Origin: Gerris lacustris
Taxonomy: Eukaryota > Arthropoda > Insecta > Hemiptera > Gerridae
Direction: 5' to 3'
NCBI GenBank assembly: GCA_951217055.1
Contig: OX578284.1
Span: forward strand, 29,972,187-30,036,186
DNA length: 64,000 nucleotides
The notes under the pieces were generated by a model. It had not been told where the DNA came from. It worked only from the letters and a program-made list of their open reading frames with translations, and ran no database searches. Shown here one piece after another: positions 34,441 to 45,459 of the stretch (position 1 is its first letter; every line of letters begins with the position of its first letter). Both the position numbers and the translations under genes were made by a program.

Positions 34441-34472
34441 TGTTCCAAATACATCCCTAGCCACCCTCCCAC
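34261..34472 (-). CDS. RhoBTB: RhoBTB coding exon 1 with 32 nt of 5' UTR
   Basis: The acceptor AG lies at 34473-34474. The exon then holds 32 untranslated nt and the ATG at 34440-34438. It encodes residues 1-60: the P-loop GDTAVGKT and switch [10 protein letters not shown]. The donor GTAAGT lies at 34255-34260 and the exon ends in phase 0. The frame stays open back to the acceptor, but the only upstream start-like codon is GTG at 34464. An acceptor upstream of the start codon means the 5' UTR is split by an intron. Confidence 0.93.
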
Positions 34473-36258
34473 CTGCATAACAATAAACAACATCATCTTT
34501 AATACATTTTATTGTTTAATTATCCTAAATATCACAATAAATGACATTTCATAAAAAAATAATCAAATAATAGTCATAGAATTTATTTCTAACTAACGTA
34601 ACTATAAACCCCATGCTAAAAAAAATGAATAAAATATGAACTAAATAAATATACAAAATAATTTTTAGGATTGTCATTTATTATGTAAAATGCCAATTGA
34701 ATTATTCAAATAGGCTTTAAATTATATACATTATTCAAAAAATATTCAGACAATATTTACTTTACATATTATAATTAATTATTTTAAAATATAACTATGA
34801 TATATCATCGAAAAAATAATAAATTAAATCAAATGTATTTTTATTCTAATTTAACTAACTCATACTTTATATATTTGTTTAAGAAATATTATTGTAGTAG
34901 GATTTCTTTTACCATTAATTACAAGGTGTGATTTAGTTAAATATGGAAATTCACTGTTTACATAAGTTATTTTAAACGTAGTTCTAAATGTGTCAACAAA
35001 CAATACGTTTTAATTTTAAAGTATTGTCATAATTAATGTTCTAATTATGTCCCTAAATCGTAAATATAGATATTTAGAGTTTAAATATTTTTTATATTAT
35101 TTTAAACTTAGTTTAATTTGTAGTTAAAATGATCGATAACTTTAAACGAAGTTTAAATTACCTATATGTAAACAAAATTACCTTTTAACGTCAAACTTTA
35201 ATATAATCAAAAATCTATTTATTTCCCTTAGGCACAATCATATAGACATCAGCATTAATCTTATAATGATTGATCTAAAGCTAAATTATATTCAAGTTAA
35301 TATAATATTTAATAAAACAAGAGAGAATAAACCAATATTCGGTTTAAATTTCCTTTTTTAATTTATTTTTCATACGTGTTTTAATAATTTAAAATGAGTT
35401 TACTAAATCTGCATTGCAGTTTTTTCTTGCAGATTAACTTTAATATGTATGTAGTAAGGAAAGCCAGAAAGATTTGTTAAGGCTTATCCTACTGCAGTGG
35501 GTGGATTTATTTTAAAACAGGACAGGCTCAAAGTTGTGGATTTTTTTGTGGATCTGCTTTGATAAAATGATAGTTGAATGAATAGAAAAAAAAAAATCTG
35601 CTGCCCAAATCTGCTGTTTCTAGGATTTGGGCGTTTGGACTTAGGTTATAGACTTAAGACTTGTTGATATATCACCAAGAAAAAATATACCTCAAAAAAG
35701 TTTCTAACCATTTTGATTAAATTTAATTTTTAATTGTGACCTATTTAAATACCAATTTTAACAAATTTGCCTTGGGGAAAATATATTTTCTGAGTGAATA
35801 GCAAACATTTATAGAGGCAGAAGAAAGTTTGGGTTTCATTCCCTGTCAAGTAGGATTATTTTTATAGTAAATTTTGATTGAATGTTCGTTCATTTAATCA
35901 GTATTATAACCACCATGCTGTTAAATGTTTAAATAAAGCCCAGTGGAAGACACTGGATGAAGTAATTATGTGCCCATATGAGTGTGCCTAATTATTAATT
36001 TTAATCATTATTAATAATACTTCTTTAAACAAATATACTAAGTATGATGTAATTCATATCAATAATAATATAATTTTTTCATATTTATACAAAACAAAAA
36101 GAAATGTTTATACTTTTATTTTCTTTTTTTTTAATCAAATATTGGTATGATTAGAGGTGGAATACATACAGTTATAAGACAATTAAAAAATACGTTTTAA
36201 TTAGAGAAATAATAATCATAAAAAGAAAAAGAAAAACATAAAAAACAATAATAATTAC

Positions 36259-36294
36259 CTGAGGCGGAGACGATGGCCACCCTCGCACTAACCA
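36259..36294 (-). promoter_or_regulatory. Candidate 5' UTR exon end of RhoBTB
   Basis: On the minus strand a GC-rich stretch ending CCGCCTCAG is followed by a good donor, GTAATT. It lies 1.8 kb upstream of the acceptor of coding exon 1, in otherwise very AT-rich DNA. Coding exon 1 begins at an acceptor ahead of the ATG, so an upstream leader exon must exist and this is the nearest plausible one. The 5' limit is not visible and the given end is nominal. Confidence 0.35.
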
Positions 36295-36639
36295 AAGGAA
36301 ATGGAAAAATGTAGATAGAAATTACAATATTCTTCGTTGTACTTTATGTTATCATAATTTTACTTTTTTTTATAGGTTTGATTTCAATCTTGGCTATGTG
36401 TTATATTATAATATGCATGGTAAAGTATAGTTGTGCCAATAAATAAGGCGTTTTAAGGTAGGAGAGAAAATGCTATTTCCCAGTTGCAAAGCAATGAAAA
36501 ACTGAGTTAAAGTAGGTTATTATATTATTAATAATAAAAAAGGGACATTTTTAACAAATAGTTGATTTTAAAAATAGTTAATAATATCTAAGATGAACTA
36601 TCTTTAGTTAATATAACTTATAACAACCAATTGGAGACA

Positions 36640-36712
36640 GGCCCGTTTTAGACGTTCACTGCGCCCTGGGCACCCCGTAAAGATGCGCCCCCCCCCCCCC
36701 CCCCCCCCTTAA
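36640..36712. repeat. Poly-C tract with possible hAT end
   Basis: CAGGCCCGTTTTAGACG leads into TGCGCCCTGGGCACCCC and a run of about 20 C. GC-rich ends of this kind occur in hAT-type MITEs, but no partner end or target duplication was found. Confidence 0.35.
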
Positions 36713-37162
36713 AAATATTATATAAATTGATTTATTAAAAATATTACTTATTTGTAATATACTTATATAAATAATATGTTTAAAGTAATAATATAATATA
36801 ATATTGGTATTAAATCTTTTTTGGTAAATATATTGCACTAATATATAAAAAAATAACAAATTGAGCATAATAATCAATATTTGAGTAAAAAGATAATTTT
36901 TTAAATACTAATAAATAGATTGTAAACAATTAATATATTTATAATTATTTATATATTAAACTAATTATTTTATTTTCGTTGTAACGAATATTGGGTTATT
37001 GGATTCCAATTTCATACACTATAATATCCAAACTAATTATTAAATAGCAAAAATAAATAATAATAATAATACTTCATTATAAATACTAATGATAATACAA
37101 AAAAAATCAAATGGAAAAAATGTTGGGAATTCGGCGAACAACGCGTATACGTTTACCTTTTT

Positions 37163-38876
37163 ACTTTCTTATATAAAGAGAAAGTATTGTGATGGCGCGA
37201 AAATTTGATTTTGAGATTTTGATGGGTTTACACGAGGTCCCCTGAGTCCAAAAAGGTGGTTCATAAAAATGTCTGTCGGTCGTCTGCGCAGACGCGTGGA
37301 GCCTAAACTACTGGGCCGATTTTGACGATATTTGGCATACATGTTCAGAAAAATCATACCCCAAGGCGAAATCGATAAATAAATTTAGCTCCAAATTTGG
37401 GGGCGCTACCCCCAATTAATAACAGTAAACTGTTCAGCTTGTCATTACGCATTGTAAACCTATTCACTGATTTTATTCTGTTTAGAGCTGAAAAGCTCCT
37501 CTCCATCGACCAGTTGGTTACTGGGAGAGGCTTATATCGTTATATTTGTATTTAATTGGACTACATTTTAGAATTTTTTAATCAAAATCGTCGGAAGCGT
37601 TTTCAAGAATACTTTTTTTTCACGTTTTTTTTCAGAGATTTTGCGCCCCCAAATCTGGAGCTAAAATTCATTTCTCGATTTTGCCTCGGGTTATGATTTT
37701 CTGAACATATTTGCCAAATTTCATCAAAATCGGCCCAGTAGTTTAGGCTCCTGGCGAAGGCGTCTGCACAGACCAGTGGCGGATTAAAGGGGGGGGGGGC
37801 GGGGGTGGCGACCCTTGATTATACTTTTTTCCAACGACTACTAAATTTCATATCAGAAATGCATAAAAGCGCTGTTTTGAGAGGTAATATTTTCAAAATT
37901 TTCCGAGGGAGGACCCCCGGCCCCGCAATATATCCTCCCCCCTCCCCCCCAATAATAAACTTCTGACGACGCCAGGTGTCCCGGAGTTGTCCCGTTCTTG
38001 GACTTTAAATCCCGAACTTGTCTCCCAAAATACTTTTCGGGTCGAAAAGTACGAGTATTTGCTTTGATTCGATGGTCTTCAAATAGATATAATAACTTAT
38101 CTAAATTAATTTACTTAATTTAAATATTTTTTTTCTAAATATAAAATTAGGTCTGTTGTCATGGGCTTAACGGCTTGTAGATGTATAAAACGAAAATATT
38201 AAAAATCCCCCTTTAGCTTCCGAGCTTACCGAAGGTAACAAACTGTGATAAATTTTCGTTCTCAAGAACGAAATTTTTTTTAGGTATTTTAGACAAAGGG
38301 AATGATTAGGTGCACAACTTTTATTGTGTTACAATAACTATACTTTTAAGTTTATATTATATTTTTTTTAAAAAATGTACTTGTGTCCATGTTCTGTTCA
38401 TACTTGTTTTCCAACAAACTACACCATATAATCGAGCCAAAAATTACCCTTTTGTGACTAAGTATTAAAATCAAATTTTACCTCAGAAATGCATTTAAGC
38501 GCTGTTTTAAGAGGTCATATTTTCAAATTTATCCGGGGGAGGGCCGGACCCCCGCTATATCACCCTACAATAATTAACTGCTAACGATACCTATGACTTA
38601 CGATTAAGATATTTTACTACAGTCGTGGGGGGGGGGGGGGAGGAATCCTGAGAACTCCCCCCCTCCCCTTTCCTTAGGGCTTTCCATACTCCCGAAACCC
38701 CTTGGAGGGTCAGATCGCCACCCCCTAGATGACACCCTTAATCCGCCACTGGCACAGACAGACGACAGATAGAATTAAAAAAAAAAAAAACCTTTTTTGA
38801 ACTCAGGGGACCTCAAAACGTGTATATTCATCAAAATCGAATTTTCACGCCATCGCAATACTTTCTCTCTTAATGA
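37163..38876. mobile_element. Family E fold-back element interrupted by a hAT element
   Basis: Long inverted arms: 37170-37420 and the inverse at 37620-37765 plus 38755-38876. Each contains GAGAAAGTATTG, GGGGACCTC-type, ATCAAAATCGGCCCAGTAG and AAACTACTGGGCCGA blocks. The arms read outward as ACTTTCT...AGAAAGTATTGYGATGGCG. The 978-bp hAT at 37774 splits the right arm. Without it the element is about 730 bp. Arm fragments also occur at 14400, 26245 and 48415. Confidence 0.75.
37774..38751. mobile_element. Non-autonomous hAT element with 8-bp target duplication
   Basis: Ends CAGTGGCGGATTAAAGG and, inverted, CAGTGGCGGATTAAGG. Flanked by GCACAGAC at 37766-37773 and again at 38752-38759, an exact 8-bp duplication as made by hAT transposases. 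The 978-bp interior has G-rich and C-rich tracts (37790, 38625) and family A/F debris but no transposase. It is nested in the family E element, so it is the younger insertion. Confidence 0.93.
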
Positions 38877-38889
38877 GATATTAAAAAAT

Positions 38890-39020
38890 GTTTGTTTTAA
38901 TTTGTTGATCTTCAAAGAGATATAATAACTTATCTAAATAATTTTACTTTTTTCTAAATCTACGACTAAAATTAACCCCGTTGCCGCAGGGTTAACTAAT
39001 TGTAAAATATAACTGGAGAT
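38890..39020 (+). repeat. Family F repeat (CGTTGCC-GGGTTAAC tail)
   Basis: Contains GATCTTCAAAGAGATATAAT, AACTTATCTAAAT and CCGTTGCCGCAGGGTTAACT. The same order occurs at 38060-38195, 56425-56570 and, on the minus strand, 42790-42915. No coding capacity. Confidence 0.55.
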
Positions 39021-39469
39021 ATCTGATGCTGATGATAATATATTAACGAAACGTTGGTTAATAACTATTAGTTGATTTTTCTTTTTAATAGTAATTTTTA
39101 TTCATGTTTTATCGATACACATGTTGTCCTCATATATAGTTTATTTAAATGACTGACAATAATTCATTTAGTTATTTTAATTATACCAAATTATAGTGTT
39201 TGAAACCGGTTTTACATTTAACTAGTAATTATTTACTTATTTATTATTTTATTTACTTTACGGAGGATATTTTCAATGTAGGAGACGAAGTGTTTGATAA
39301 GGATCAAAGGAACAGCCTTCACTGAATATATTTACTTCTAAAGTATCAGCTTAAATAATTAACTCTTAAATATTATGTCAATTAATCACTTGCAGAAACG
39401 ATTGTTATTAAGTTGTCAGTTGTCAATGCTTACAACGCAGTATAAAGGAACGCATCTAGTGTTGTTTTT

Positions 39470-39690
39470 TTCCGTTGTGAAGGAGGGTGTGGGACGCTAC
39501 GGGTGAAAGACCCGTCAATACTAGACTGGTTAAGACCCAAGGCACACTGCCAAGGACTTCATTCTAACCTTTAGCAGACGGCTGATCAGACAGTCTTACT
39601 GTCTCATCCGTCACAAAAGAATAACAATCCAGTCCCGGATCCTTTTAATCAGTCAAAGCCTCATTTTCATACTTTCGGTGAACCTGATCT
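39470..39690. other. GC-richer unexplained block
   Basis: A 200-bp block (GGAGGGTGTGGGACGCTACG, a small hairpin GACAGTCTTACTGTC) stands out from AT-rich DNA. It could be a promoter, a leader exon of RhoBTB 5 kb upstream, or an old repeat. No reading frame or tRNA boxes recognised. Confidence 0.3.
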
Positions 39691-39908
39691 GTTAAATGAA
39701 TGAGCGAAAAAAACTCTCCTAATATTGTAAAAGCACATCATAATTTTAGGAATTATTGGGATTTTTCTTTCTTTTTACCTGGTTTAACATTAAATTCTTT
39801 ATTTATCTTTTCCGTTAGTTAGTTTTTATTTATAACTCTTTATTTTACAAGATATTAGTGAGAGTAATTTAAAGAGTAGAATTAACAATGACACTTTTAA
39901 ATAACATA

Positions 39909-40490
39909 TAATAGTACATTACGCGTCGAGTGCGGAAAGTAGCATTTTGCATGCGAGTATGGAGTTTGCACCCGAGCGATAGCGAGGGTGGTAAAACCAC
40001 ACGAGCAATGAAAAATGCCGTTTTCGCACGAGTTGCGTACCGTACTTTATCTACGATTGTTAGATTTAAATAATAAATACAGAAACAAATAAACTTGCTG
40101 TATGTAAGTTCGTATCTCTCTCTTGATAAAGATGGCATTAATTCATTAGTTGTATTTTTTGCCGAATTAATTATTTCTGGAGGATTATTATTCTCCACAT
40201 TTTCGTCAAAGTCACTTGATTCACTCATTGTTTTTCACTAAAAACTCGATATAAACAGTTACTTTAATAAAATAACACCAAATTAGTTTTGTTAAATGTA
40301 AACAAACTCGCTAATCGTGCGTAAAGCTGAAGAATTCCTCTTCTTTACCGCACTAGCGTGGTAAAGAAGAGGAATTATTCAGAACTATGAGACGCGCATG
40401 CGCAATGAATACAAGTACGTAAATAATCACTTTCTACGCATCTAAACAAAGATATAATGTTTATATTTCGTATCAATCGTAGATAAAGTA
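39909..40490 (-). mobile_element. 582-bp element with tyrosine-recombinase-like N-terminal fragment, copy 1
   Basis: Near-identical, same-length sister at 47523-48104. Both are bounded by TA. The left 130 bp (39912-40036) is an imperfect palindrome. TACTTTATCTACGATTG at about 40034 is inverted at the right end, and CTCTTCTTTACCGCACTAGC at 40337 forms a perfect hairpin with the following bases. The minus strand encodes a short N-terminus. It looks like a non-autonomous derivative of a larger element. Confidence 0.75.
40060..40228 (-). pseudogene. N-terminal fragment resembling Crypton/KIAA1958-like recombinase proteins
   Basis: From ATG at 40228 the frame reads MSESSDFDENVENNNPPEII, then TNELMPSLSRERYELTYSKF, and then runs into inverted-repeat sequence. 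An acidic start followed by E-L-x-P-x-x-S-x-x-R-Y-E-x-x-Y-x-x-F resembles the N-terminus of insect proteins with a tyrosine-recombinase (DUF3504-type) domain. The catalytic part is absent. The assignment rests on recall of the pattern and is uncertain. Confidence 0.45.
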
Positions 40491-40494
40491 TTTT

Positions 40495-41840
40495 TTTATA
40501 CTTTTAACTGTTTCCCATTTTATCCTAATAATTATAACATTATAACCATCTCCTTTCTGAGAATAAGTTGTTTTACCTTATTAGAGTAACATTTTAGCAA
40601 TTATATGAAAGAACTATATTTTAGTTAAAATAAAATTAAGCCGTTTTTTATCAAATAAATACATTTTTACATTGCTTATATTTTTATTTACTAGCAAAGG
40701 AGTTGCAATACTTTACTTTACCACAAATATCTACCACCTTAATGCAGTGCGTAGTGCATAGGTATATCAGAAAAAAGTATTTTAGAAAAAATGGACTTTT
40801 CAATAATTTACCTTATTATCAAAGTTATTTACTTCATAACTTACAGTCCTGTCTATTATTTTTGTATAATATCTCGTTTCATAACACTATACGAAATGTT
40901 GATGGCCCATATCTTTTTATGAATTTCGTTTTTTGCATCTGAGTATGCCAAAATTAACGTTAGCATTGTGTTGATTCTGAAGAACGATTTTGTTTTATAT
41001 CTCCTTCTTTAAAATATCCCTAACCAAAATGCTTATCAGTATCAAGGAATATTTTATTTTATGCCTAAACAATTCATACTAAGAAATTTTCTATTAATGC
41101 TTACATTTTTTCAAAAATTCCTCATCCGAGTTTAATAAAATTTTAAGAGTGAGTTAAATTTAGCACAGATCAATTTATATTTGAGCCGCGCTCAAATGAT
41201 TTTGAGACAAATATGAGGCTTATTTTAGAGCCTCTGCTTTTGGGATCATTTTCAGCAATAATATATAGCAGTAAGCTATTGCGATTATAATTATATAATG
41301 CTAAACCAATTGTTATATGTATGTAATTTCTATTACCACATAAATAAATATTAATTTCAACCTTCTGCGCAATTGCTTCCGTATTTTTTATTAATTCATA
41401 TTTTAAAATCTATTTTTTTATACTTTATTTTATATTCTCATCATTGTAAGCGCGCAAATGGTCACTTGTACAGTGTTGGGACGCGAGAAACCTATGTACC
41501 ACTATAATTGGGAGACTTTTTTTATTAGCGATGCTTTTTTGCGTAGCTACATCGAAGTTATTGTCTAGTGCATTTTAGTGCAATACGAATATATTTGGCA
41601 TTTAATACATTGTCTCATTGAAATCTTCTGCTTAATTGAGGGACACTACAAAGATTTCCATTGATATTAATAGCGTCTTCTAATTCGTAATTCGTTAAAA
41701 TAATGAATTTGAATAATTAATTTGAAATTAATGAGGTCTCAATAATTTATTAAATCTTATCAATAATTTAATTATCTCTATGTGTTTATAAGACTGAGGC
41801 CTAACGTCATAACTATATAATGAAAGGAGACTCAATGTAT
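40495..41840. other. AT-rich intergenic DNA, no gene seen
   Basis: No exon-like or transposon-like structure recognised. Confidence 0.6.
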
Positions 41841-41844
41841 CAAA

Positions 41845-42410
41845 ATATACTGCCAATTAGTGTAGCACATAACTTTCTCGCATCTTATCACGTACTTTAT
41901 TGGTTTTATGTTTTTACAAGCCAATATTGTCTAGTTTATTTAATTGTTTTCCCAGTTTTTTAATATGTCAAAATTGTTTTGATTTTTTATATGAATTAAA
42001 GTATCAATTTAGCAAAAGTTAAAGAGCGAAGACGGTTCAAATTAATCTGGAGCTATCTGCGGTCTACTTTCGACAAACCATCCAAATTTAATAAATATCA
42101 GAAAATTATACTTTTGAAGATATAGGTGTAAATATACGTATGTGGATGAGAAATCAATGGGTGCAGAAAGTTAAAAATGATATGGGATCAACAGCGGGCT
42201 AATAATGACCTACCATACAAATTTAAATTTCATTAAAATCAATTTTAAGATATGTTGGTTCGCAAAAATTGAGCGACAGACATACACGGATCCAAAAATC
42301 TGTAATGGATTTCTGTCTTGGAATTTTTGAAATTGGAGACAAAATATTTTCGTGCATCAGAACGTTTACGTAGCTCCCGTTACATTTGGTAAGCGCGGAA
42401 CCAAAACCTA
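41845..42410 (+). repeat. Family A repeat, near full length
   Basis: Order of blocks: ACTGCCAATTAGTGTAGCAC, CTCGCATCTTATCACGTAC, GTCAAAATTGTTTTGATTTT, CTGGAGCTATCTGCGGTCTA, ACCATCCAAATTT, AAGATATAGGTGTAAAT, GACCTACCATACAAATTT, AAAATTGAGCGACAGAC, TGGATTTCTGTCTTGGAATT, GGTAAGCGCGGAACC. Other copies: 52255-52740 (minus), 53110-53290 (minus), 54045-55670 (plus, expanded), and fragments at 6940, 7770, 38215 and 51145. No open reading frame is conserved. Confidence 0.75.
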
Positions 42411-42789
42411 TATCTATGTAGTTATTCCGATTCTCTATCTCAACACATTAATTAATGATCCACTGGAACTCCCCCAATTATTCATATTGTATTGTAAGCA
42501 AAAGTTGTTGTAGTTGTATTATAAAGGCCCTAGAACTTCATGATTCTTCCAACCATGGAAGCCTAACATAACCGCGACTACCTAACGTAGAATTGAATCG
42601 AAATTAGTCATTGAAATTTGAATAAAGAAAGGATTATTATAAACAGGTAAAACAGGAAATACATTAAACAACGGAATACAAGACGATATAAACAGGTTAC
42701 AGATCTGACCTGTTATAACTTCATTAGAAGTAATAAAGTTAAAGGTATTCAATTCAGTAAAGGAAAATTTAAAGTTCATATTATTCTGT

Positions 42790-42915
42790 TTTGTATAAAC
42801 ACGAGCCGTTAAGCCCTTGGCAACGGGTTTAATTTTATATTTAAAAAAAAGTAAAATTAAATTAGATAATCTATTTAGATAAGTGATATGTCTATTTGAA
42901 GACCGACAAATCAAA
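42790..42915 (-). repeat. Family F repeat, minus copy
   Basis: Inverse of the block at 38060-38195: GTCTTCAAATAGACATATC, ... CCGTTGCCAAGGGCTTAACG. A 110-residue minus-strand frame crossing it has no recognisable protein features. Confidence 0.5.
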
Positions 42916-43278
42916 ACAAATATTTATTTTTATTGGAATAAATGTGGTTGTCTTAGCTTAGCAATAGATTATTTAAATGATAAAGAATTGAGAGCCAGTG
43001 TAATGTTTTCCCTGTGTCTAGGATTTTTGGAATTCAGAGAAATACAAACATTTCTTTCTTCAGAATGATCACAAATACTTAGGTAAACTCAGAAGGTATC
43101 ACAAGATTAGGATAATAATTATAGTTATATGATTAAATTCTATTTATCCAAATTTTCTGAAACCCAGACCGTTACCGATATAGCCATTTAGTTTACAGTC
43201 AAAACACCACAACAATTAAGACGAGTTTTTAAAACAATTCTTTGGGATAGTAATAACAAGTCAATTTCCTCAGGGAAA

Positions 43279-43456
43279 GGATAAAGCTACGTAAATTAGA
43301 GGTTAAAGCTACGTAAATTAGAGGATAAAGCTACGTAAATTAGAGGTTAAAGCTACGTAAATTAGAGGTTAAAGCTACGTAAATTAGAGGTTAAAGCTAC
43401 GTAAATTAGAGGTTAAAGAAAGCTTCGTAAATTAGAGGTTAAAGCTTCGTAAATTT
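43279..43456 (+). repeat. 22-bp tandem array, about 8-9 units
   Basis: Unit GGTTAAAGCTACGTAAATTA plus GA, with units 1 and 3 starting GGATAAAG and the last two carrying GCTTCG. The fully contiguous repeats have no spacers, so this is a minisatellite and not a CRISPR array. Confidence 0.93.
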
Positions 43457-44289
43457 GATCATTTAAAAAGTGAAAGCTGGCGGTTGTATTTGCATGATAA
43501 AAAAAACTTTATTTAAGTCTGAACTCTAATGATGTTTAATGTTAAGTTAATTAAAGAAAAAACGAGGGTGATTGAATTTTTATATTACCTCTTTATAACG
43601 TTTTAATCTTTATTTGTATTTATATCTTGTATTGTTTAGTCTGCTAATAGATATCGAAGTTCATTTATTTTTCGTAAAAGGGATAATTCTAATGGAAAAA
43701 AACAATCTGTTTCTATTGTTTACAGATGAAAAAAATTATCAATTTTCCGATAAGAGAAGATTAAAAAAAGAGTCATTTTTTCCCAATAATCAATCCAGAT
43801 AAAATTAATTATTTGTCTTCAAGTAAATATTTACAGTTTACAGATTATTTTTGATGGTTCATTTCTTTTTATCTGTTATTGGAATTGTCCCCATCAGCTA
43901 TCTATGATATTGGTGTGTAGTAGTATAGATATGTATATTTACATTATGCGCTTTATAAATAAGAGTGAGTTAATTTTTAATTTTATGAGCCAAAAAAAAC
44001 ATTGTGAAATAATAATTATTATTGTTTAACTGCTGCAAGTTTTTGTTCGGTTTATTTTTATTTGTTACCATATCTAAACACTTTTACTCATAGTTAAGAT
44101 CTGCAACATTATACAAATAAAAATATAGACAGATACGAAAATAATTTTTGTGAAAAATTGAACTGCTAATTTCAGACCTCTATTGCTGGTATTTATTGGT
44201 AGTATTGACATTGCCTTTATTTATTGGTGTTCGTGTTTATAGAATATTTGCATCCTTAAAAATAATTAATATCAAAATTTTATTGTTTA

Positions 44290-45072
44290 AAACATCGCCG
44301 TTTATTGAAGCGAGCGTAGCGAGCTTCCTACATTCAACGAAATATGCTCCGTGTCTGTCTGTCTGTCTGTCTGTCTGTCAGTAACGTTCACGCGTGTGAC
44401 GATAACGTGAGTAAAAATTGACCGATTTAGTTGAAATTTGGTATACATGATCCTCTTACTAATACTCAGGCTAAGTTCGTTGGACAGCGTGATCCGTCCA
44501 AGAGTTCGCGCGCAACGCTCGCGTAAACGAGAGGTAAAAAAATTAAATTGGAATTTCAGGACGGGAAAAGATTCTATCATCATCTATTCGATGAGACGAA
44601 CATTTTTTTCAAATAACATTTTTTACTAAAATCAACAGCGACACCGCTATGACTTAATAAAGATCGTTAAAACTATTAAAGCGGACCTAAACGTTTATAA
44701 TAGAGAAAACAACCTTTTTACCGATATCTTACGTTCTAACGTAACGATTTTAATAAAACTTCATATACACCATCTAATGCACAATTGAAACAGGTATGCC
44801 AAATTTCAACTTGATACAAGCAAAATTCTTTGCGTAGTGACGAGATACATTTATAATAATTGTTTAAAAGCTACCGCGGGTGGTGAAGATTGTTATAGTC
44901 GTATAGTGTATAGGTTTGTTTAGGAAGTAAAGCTTTGTACCGAGTACCCCCACTCTTCCCCACACTACCCTCTTCCACTTATCTTCAACTATGACATTCA
45001 TCATGATTAATAAATTTCAATATTAAGTATTTCATTGCAATACGCTCGCTTCAATGATAGAGCCACGCGATG
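44290..45072 (+). repeat. Family B element with ATTGAAGCGAGCGTA subterminal inverted repeats
   Basis: The left ATTGAAGCGAGCGTAGCGAG is inverted near the right end (TACGCTCGCTTCAATGAT). Contains a CTGT microsatellite (44353-44379), ACCGATTTAGTTGAAATTTG and GACACCGCTATGACTTAATA. A diverged minus-strand relative lies at 52810-53160. The right end GCCACGCGATGCCTAG followed by T could suit a Helitron, but no 5' TC end is clear. Confidence 0.55.
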
Positions 45073-45299
45073 CCTAGTTATATACAAAGTTAAATAATAT
45101 TAGGATTATAGTTAACATTCGAAGTCATTTACTAAAGTAAAATATAAAATAAAATAAATATTCTGCCAAATCAAGAATATTATAAATAATTTTAATATTC
45201 CCATCCCCAAATCCTATTTAAGTTCCTGTGTATAAAGTATTAATAGGTAACGTGCATTTTGTAATATTTATTTAAAACTTTGTGACAAATTATAGCCCT

Positions 45300-45450
45300 A
45301 ATACAAAAGGGACGCCCTTAACCCATTTAGCAAACATTTGCAATGTAGAGGGTTGGATTCAAGTCGATTCCCTGGGCTTGCAGGTTATGGCTTGAACTAA
45401 CATAATAACCCTTGTTAGGATGGCTAAATAGTCGTACGAATTATTGGTTA
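45300..45450 (+). repeat. Possible decayed tRNA-SINE
   Basis: Contains AGGGTTGGATTCAAGTCGAT with TCCCTGG, which resembles a B box in a T-arm, and CCCATTTAGCAAACATTTGC before it. The A box is poor and there is no second copy here. Confidence 0.3.
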
Positions 45451-45459
45451 CTAACACCC

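Larger units (their letters stand above)
34480..37140. other. AT-rich 5' flank / leader intron of RhoBTB
   Basis: Apart from the candidate leader exon at 36259 and the poly-C tract at 36690, it is low-complexity AT-rich sequence. The RhoBTB promoter must lie upstream of 34472 but cannot be placed. Confidence 0.5.

Noticed and set aside
34441..34464. N-terminal extension MARDVFGT of RhoBTB
   Set aside because: The codon at 34464 is GTG and not ATG. The in-frame ATG at 34440 gives the family-like start MDNEQ.
42582..42914. 110-residue minus-strand frame as a gene
   Set aside because: It overlaps a family F repeat, has AT-driven composition and no recognisable feature.
43279..43456. CRISPR-like array
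   Set aside because: The 22-bp units are contiguous without unique spacers, and this is a eukaryotic genome.
44290..45072. Helitron assignment for family B
   Set aside because: The CTAG-T right end is suggestive, but there is no clear TC start or compact 3' hairpin, and the ends carry inverted repeats.
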